DNA of 11,417 nucleotides from a bacterium. GTDB lineage: Archaea; Thermoproteota; Nitrososphaeria; Nitrososphaerales; Nitrososphaeraceae. Positions within the stretch are counted from its first letter, which is position 1. Every line of letters begins with the position of its first letter. The stretch spans positions 1-11,417 of the forward strand of contig JACMIO010000006.1 in assembly GCA_014381105.1 (NCBI GenBank), written 5' to 3'. The notes under the pieces were generated by a model. That model had not been told where the DNA came from, ran no database searches, and saw nothing but the letters and a program-made list of their open reading frames with translations. A program made the translations under genes and the position numbers. Below, one piece after another: positions 8,359-11,417 of the stretch.

Positions 8359-8426
8359 TGACTGCAAAATGGAAAACCAAATTTCAAACTTACCAAACAA
8401 CCCAATAATTGAGGCTAAGAATTAAA

Positions 8427-8888
8427 TTGACTGAAAAAATCAAACTAACTTCTGGAGAACTAAGACTAATGTCTTTATTTCAGAATATAACAGGTGCAGT
8501 TGCACGTGATTGCGTTGTTGACGAGAAGATGGATAGAGTAATTTTCATTGTAAATAAAGGGCAGATGGGCTTGGCTATTGGTAAAGGTGGCTCAACTATA
8601 AGGCAGCTGCAAGGGATAGTCACAAAGAAAGTCGAATTAGTTGAATATTCAGAAGATCCTTCTGCTTTTTTGGGTAATGTGCTTAACTCTGATATGATTA
8701 ACGAGATAAAGATTAATAATAGATTTGATGGTTCAAGACAGGCTGTTGTGGTAGTGGATTCAAAAAAGAAAGGCATAGTAGTGGGTAAAGAGGGACGTAA
8801 TGCGGAGAAGGCAAGAATCTTGGCAAAAAGATACTTTCAGATTTCAAATGTTATGATAGTGAGTGAAGATCATGCACAGAATTATTGA
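8427..8888 (+). CDS. nusA: Archaeal NusA-like KH-domain transcription factor
   Basis: This short archaeal NusA consists of two KH RNA-binding domains only; it lacks the N-terminal polymerase-binding and S1 domains of bacterial NusA. It is thought to act in transcription termination or antitermination, but its archaeal role is less certain. From TTG 8427 it is 153 aa. The KH signature GxxG is visible twice, as GKGG in GLAIGKGGSTIRQLQ and as GKEG in GIVVGKEGRNAEKARILAKRYF. The N-terminal MTEKIKLTSGELRLMSLF resembles family starts. An upstream in-frame TTG at 8409 would add six residues, but GAGG at 8411-8414 lies after it and before 8427, which favours the shorter form. The stop overlaps the ribosome site of rps12. 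Confidence 0.92.
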   Translation: MTEKIKLTSGELRLMSLFQNITGAVARDCVVDEKMDRVIFIVNKGQMGLAIGKGGSTIRQLQGIVTKKVELVEYSEDPSAFLGNVLNSDMINEIKINNRFDGSRQAVVVVDSKKKGIVVGKEGRNAEKARILAKRYFQISNVMIVSEDHAQNY

Positions 8889-8901
8889 GGTTAGTTGGTA
8901 A

Positions 8902-9339
8902 TTGGCAAAATCACCCTTAGGACTATTTTCTGGTAGAGTTTTAAAATCAAAGAGAAAGAGGATGAGATGGTCAAACAAGTACTACAAGAGGCGAATGCTC
9001 ATGCTAGACAGAAAGGCAAACCCCTTTGAAGGATCTCCTCAGGCAAGGGCTATAGTTCTTGAAAAAGTTGGAATCGAGTCAAAGCAGCCAAACTCTGCTG
9101 TCAGAAAGTGTGTTAGAGTCCAATTAATTAAGAATGGAAAATCAATAACAGCATTCCTGCCACGTGACGGTGCTTTAAATTACATAGACGAGCATGATGA
9201 AGTTTTGCTAGAAGGAATTGGTGGGTCGATGGGAGGTGCTATGGGAGATATTCCTGGAGTTAGATGGCAAGTGTTCAAAGTAAACGGAGTATCACTTATA
9301 GAGCTGGTATACGGGAGAAAAGAAAAGCCTAGGAGATGA
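8902..9339 (+). CDS. rps12: Small-subunit ribosomal protein S12 (uS12)
   Basis: This is the decoding-centre protein of the small ribosomal subunit. The 145-aa length is typical of archaeal S12 and eukaryotic S23, and longer than bacterial S12. Landmarks: SPLGLFSGRVLKSKRKRMRW at the N-terminus, the decoding loop KQPNSAVRKCVRVQLIKNGK (61-80), TAFLPRDGALNYIDEHDEV (83-101), and GDIPGVRW (115-122). Q62 stands where bacterial S12 has the lysine (E. coli K42/K43) linked to streptomycin sensitivity, as is usual in archaea. The start is TTG at 8902, with GAGG at 8887-8890 eleven bases upstream, spanning the nusA stop. No ATG or GTG start would keep the conserved N-terminus. The stop overlaps the rps7 ribosome site region. 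Confidence 0.97.
   Translation: MAKSPLGLFSGRVLKSKRKRMRWSNKYYKRRMLMLDRKANPFEGSPQARAIVLEKVGIESKQPNSAVRKCVRVQLIKNGKSITAFLPRDGALNYIDEHDEVLLEGIGGSMGGAMGDIPGVRWQVFKVNGVSLIELVYGRKEKPRR
9331..9335 (+). promoter_or_regulatory. Shine-Dalgarno AGGAG deciding the rps7 start
   Basis: AGGAG has zero spacing to ATG 9336 but nine bases to ATG 9345. The normal spacing decides for the second ATG and removes three residues from the longest frame. Confidence 0.65.
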
Positions 9340-9344
9340 TATTA

Positions 9345-9947
9345 ATGGTTACAAAAGAAACTGTCATGTTGTTATTTAACAAATGGAACACGGGTGATAT
9401 TGAAATCCAGGATTCTGGCCTAAAAAATGTAATTGCACTGGATCCGGCTATAATACCGATTAGCTTTGGAAGACATGAGCATCAACGATTAAAGAAAGCT
9501 GAAGTCCACATTATTGAAAGGCTTGTAAACAAGTTAATGCACTTTGGCAAGAAATATGCAAAAAATACCGGGAGAATGGGTGGTAAAAAAGGAAGGGTGA
9601 TAAAAACTGTAAAAACCGCACTTGACCTAATACATTATGAAACTGGCAAGAATCCAGTAGAGCTTTTAATCAGGGCAATTGAAAATGCTGCACCTAATGA
9701 AGACACCACTAGAATCGTCTATGGTGGTGTTGTATACCATGTCTCTGTTGACGTTGCACCGCTAAGGCGCATTGACCTCGCACTCAGATTTATTGCAGAA
9801 GGTGTAAGGGAATCAACCTACTCGAATCCAAAAACTATTGAAGAGGCCCTGGCAAAGGAGATAATCTCAGCATCGAGTAATTCCATGGAAAGTCATTCTG
9901 TAAAGAAGAAAAATGAACAAGAAAGAATAGCCATGTCTTCAAGGTAG
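9345..9947 (+). CDS. rps7: Small-subunit ribosomal protein S7 (uS7)
   Basis: This protein binds 16S rRNA and nucleates assembly of the small-subunit head. From ATG 9345 it is 200 aa, the normal archaeal length. Conserved stretches include GRHEHQRLKKAEVHIIERL, the segment TGKNPVELLIRAIENAAP, the central TTRIVYGGVVYHVSVDVAPLR, RRIDLALRFIAEG, and a C-terminal VKKKNEQERIAMSSR typical of archaeal and eukaryotic S7/S5. ATG 9336 overlaps the rps12 stop (ATGA), but the AGGAG site (9331-9335) would touch it directly. The same site stands nine bases before ATG 9345, so the later start is preferred. No elongation factor gene follows, and T-tracts come straight after the stop. Confidence 0.97.
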   Translation: MVTKETVMLLFNKWNTGDIEIQDSGLKNVIALDPAIIPISFGRHEHQRLKKAEVHIIERLVNKLMHFGKKYAKNTGRMGGKKGRVIKTVKTALDLIHYETGKNPVELLIRAIENAAPNEDTTRIVYGGVVYHVSVDVAPLRRIDLALRFIAEGVRESTYSNPKTIEEALAKEIISASSNSMESHSVKKKNEQERIAMSSR

Positions 9948-9958
9948 GCATGTTTAAC

Positions 9959-9991
9959 TTTTTCTGATATTCCAATATTTTTCTATCTTTT
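9959..9991 (+). terminator. T-rich tracts, probable terminator of the RNA polymerase/ribosomal operon
   Basis: Three T runs (9959-9963, 9978-9982 and 9988-9991) in a pyrimidine-rich stretch begin 12 bases after the rps7 stop. Repeated T-tracts without a stem are the usual archaeal intrinsic terminator. A new promoter-like element follows, which supports the end of one transcript here. Confidence 0.6.
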
Positions 9992-10022
9992 ATTCTTTAC
10001 TTGAAGATAAATTACTAATTCT

Positions 10023-10035
10023 GAAAGTTAAATAA
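10023..10035 (+). promoter_or_regulatory. Candidate BRE/TATA promoter of the 378-aa gene
   Basis: GAAAG (BRE-like, 10023-10027) is followed by TTAAATAA (10028-10035). The normal archaeal distance puts the transcription start between about 10057 and 10063, at or within a few bases of the ATG. No Shine-Dalgarno is present, so a leaderless mRNA is predicted. Confidence 0.55.
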
Positions 10036-10062
10036 CGACGGATTATTGTGAAAGAATTGTAA

Positions 10063-11199
10063 ATGAGCGCTAAGGAAAGTAAAATTTTTTCAAAAGTTTC
10101 ATTATGGAGTACTAACTCGGGTAAGAAAATAATAAAGCAAGTGTTATTACGGGAAAAAGGATATAAACAATATAGTAAATACCGGAGCCAATCTGAAGGG
10201 GAATTTACAGAGTTTACAAAAAGATTTCTATTATCATTACATAAAAAACTCATTTCAGATACAAATCCGAAAGCGACAATGAAAAAATTTATCGACGAAA
10301 TAGAATCTAATGAATTGTCGTTGGATGATTCAAAAATTGATTCGGTACGAGAAAGGCTTTCAAAACCGGACATACTGGCAGATAGGGTACAGAGAATATT
10401 GAATTCTAATTTTGTAAAAATGACCTTTCCTGTGTTCTCCGCATTGATTGATAGTGCCTCTGATTTCTATAAAGAACCGGTATCAAAAGAGGTAAGGACG
10501 TCCATTGTTGATGGACATGTTATTGCTATCGATCTCAGTGAACCGATGGATAGGATAATGGATGCTGACGAAGATATCGAATTCTTGGATGATTACAAAC
10601 TTATGAATCCATATATCCTTGAAATAGCGCGAGAAAAAATCTCGGCAGGTGGTGATTCTGTACTTAAGGCGTTTGAGGATGGATTCAAAGACGCAAGGAT
10701 TGGACAGTATATTGACGCTAGGCTAAAACTAAAACCCGAATCTATAAGCGATGAAAATATGATTGGATGTTATAAAAAGTACCGTGCGGTCATGGGTACT
10801 GCCGGTCGTAACATGGCATTTAATATGGCTCCTCTCAATGATATTTTTCATTTAGGGATGGCAAAGGCAGCTGAGTGCGTCGGATGTGGCAATGAAATGG
10901 AAGATGCAATAGTAAATGGAGGAATAAAGATTCCCTCATGGCCGCTTTACTACTCGATTGTTACAAATAATGTTGAAAAGGCATTTGAACTTACATTGAC
11001 TAAAAGTGAAATCTATTTAGATGAAGCAAAGATTGCACTTGAAATGTTACCAGAAGAGATGACTATAAAGCCATTTTTGAAATTCTTGTTCCTGACCGTC
11101 AGTCACTATAATCAATACTGGTTTAACGTTATGAAGCGTCGCGATTTGTTTCCATATTTTCAAAAGAATCTCTCAATAAGTATCAAAAATTCCAAATGA
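10063..11199 (+). CDS. Conserved-looking protein of unknown function, 378 aa
   Basis: I do not recognise this protein. It appears soluble, with no signal peptide or clear membrane segment. The N-terminal 100 residues are lysine- and serine-rich and probably helical (SKIFSKVSLW, FTKRFLLSLHKKL). The middle holds an acidic patch around 167-177 (DADEDIEFLDD). The C-terminal half carries RAVMGTAGRNMAFNMAPLND (241-260), then a single CxxC pair (C272, C275) in ECVGCGNEME, then mainly helical sequence with aromatic residues near the end (HYNQYWFNVM). One CxxC pair is only half of a zinc ribbon, so metal binding would need dimerisation or other ligands. ATG 10063 is preferred because the TATA-like element lies at leaderless distance. 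The stop directly abuts the RFC-like gene, suggesting co-transcription and perhaps a role in DNA replication or repair, but this is context only. Confidence 0.85.
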   Translation: MSAKESKIFSKVSLWSTNSGKKIIKQVLLREKGYKQYSKYRSQSEGEFTEFTKRFLLSLHKKLISDTNPKATMKKFIDEIESNELSLDDSKIDSVRERLSKPDILADRVQRILNSNFVKMTFPVFSALIDSASDFYKEPVSKEVRTSIVDGHVIAIDLSEPMDRIMDADEDIEFLDDYKLMNPYILEIAREKISAGGDSVLKAFEDGFKDARIGQYIDARLKLKPESISDENMIGCYKKYRAVMGTAGRNMAFNMAPLNDIFHLGMAKAAECVGCGNEMEDAIVNGGIKIPSWPLYYSIVTNNVEKAFELTLTKSEIYLDEAKIALEMLPEEMTIKPFLKFLFLTVSHYNQYWFNVMKRRDLFPYFQKNLSISIKNSK

Positions 11200-11417
11200 T
11201 TGTATTTAGTTCCTTATACTATTGATGATTCTTTGATCCACCCAAAAATATACGATTTTGTTGGCAATGAAAGATCTCGGAAGAAAATAATAGAATGGAT
11301 AGTAAAATGGTCAGATGGCTCAAAACCCTTGTTACTCGTTGGGCCACCGGGTGTTGGTAAAACATCCTTTGTTCATGCATTATGTCAAGAATTTGATATT
11401 GATCTGATTGAACTGAA
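11200..11417 (+). CDS. Replication factor C large-subunit-like AAA+ ATPase, N-terminal part (cut by window end)
   Basis: The 72 codons seen start LYLVPYTIDDSLIHPKIYDF (first residue read as Met) and contain VGNERSRKKIIEWIVKWSDG, then the Walker A motif GPPGVGKTS (48-56), and end DLIEL at the point where clamp loaders continue N-A-S-D. The order VGNE, helix, KPLLLVGPPGVGKT, DLIEL matches the archaeal RFC large subunit, which loads the PCNA clamp at primer-template junctions. The usual opening W-x-KYRP is not visible; PYTIDDSLIHPKI stands there instead, so a divergent paralogue is possible. The frame opens right after the TGA of the previous gene. TTG 11200 is the first possible start, TTG 11233 the next; no Shine-Dalgarno is seen. 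Walker B, sensor motifs and the C-terminus lie outside the window. Confidence 0.8.
   Translation, partial: MYLVPYTIDDSLIHPKIYDFVGNERSRKKIIEWIVKWSDGSKPLLLVGPPGVGKTSFVHALCQEFDIDLIEL

Noticed and set aside
9990..10373. Minus-strand 127-codon open frame over the start of the unknown gene
   Set aside because: It is serine-, leucine- and phenylalanine-rich in the way of an antisense shadow. The plus-strand frame is three times longer, has a good promoter, and continues the direction of all neighbours.
1..11417. tRNA, rRNA, CRISPR array, insertion sequence, prophage or attachment site
   Set aside because: I saw no cloverleaf with a T-loop signature, no regularly spaced long repeats, no transposase or integrase and no terminal inverted repeats anywhere in the window.

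Overview
This window looks like an AT-rich chromosomal segment of an ammonia-oxidising-type archaeon (Thaumarchaeota/Nitrososphaeria). The evidence is the classic archaeal order rpoH-rpoB-rpoA-rpl30e-nusA-rps12-rps7, archaeal/eukaryotic-type proteins throughout, and a single undivided RNA polymerase A gene. Most other archaea split that gene into A' and A''; the undivided form is a recognised thaumarchaeal trait. I cannot fix the genus from the sequence.

Layout, all on the + strand. Positions 1-186 are the 3' end of an unrecognised gene, followed by a T-tract. Positions 187-583 hold no gene; this stretch has a small hairpin, a spaced 10-bp direct repeat and a candidate TATA box ahead of the operon. 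Then come rpoH (584-835), rpoB (838-4188), rpoA (4194-8018), rpl30e (7993-8301, overlapping the rpoA end), a 125-bp gap with a good TATA-like box, nusA (8427-8888), rps12 (8902-9339) and rps7 (9345-9947). T-rich tracts after rps7 probably end this transcript. A new TATA-like element precedes a 378-aa protein I do not recognise (10063-11199). Its stop codon is directly followed by the start of a replication factor C large-subunit-like AAA+ ATPase, which runs off the window end (11200 onward).

Functionally, the first block makes the catalytic core of RNA polymerase (B, A and H) together with the KH-domain factor NusA and three ribosomal proteins (L30e, S12, S7), so it couples transcription and translation capacity. 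The last two genes form a second unit next to a clamp-loader-type ATPase.

The window is mostly a conserved informational operon, and I see no mobile element, CRISPR array or defence system. The points of real interest are the unsplit rpoA, heavy use of TTG start codons (five of the eight genes whose start is visible), the repeats ahead of rpoH, the unknown 378-aa protein, and the unusual N-terminus of the RFC-like ATPase.
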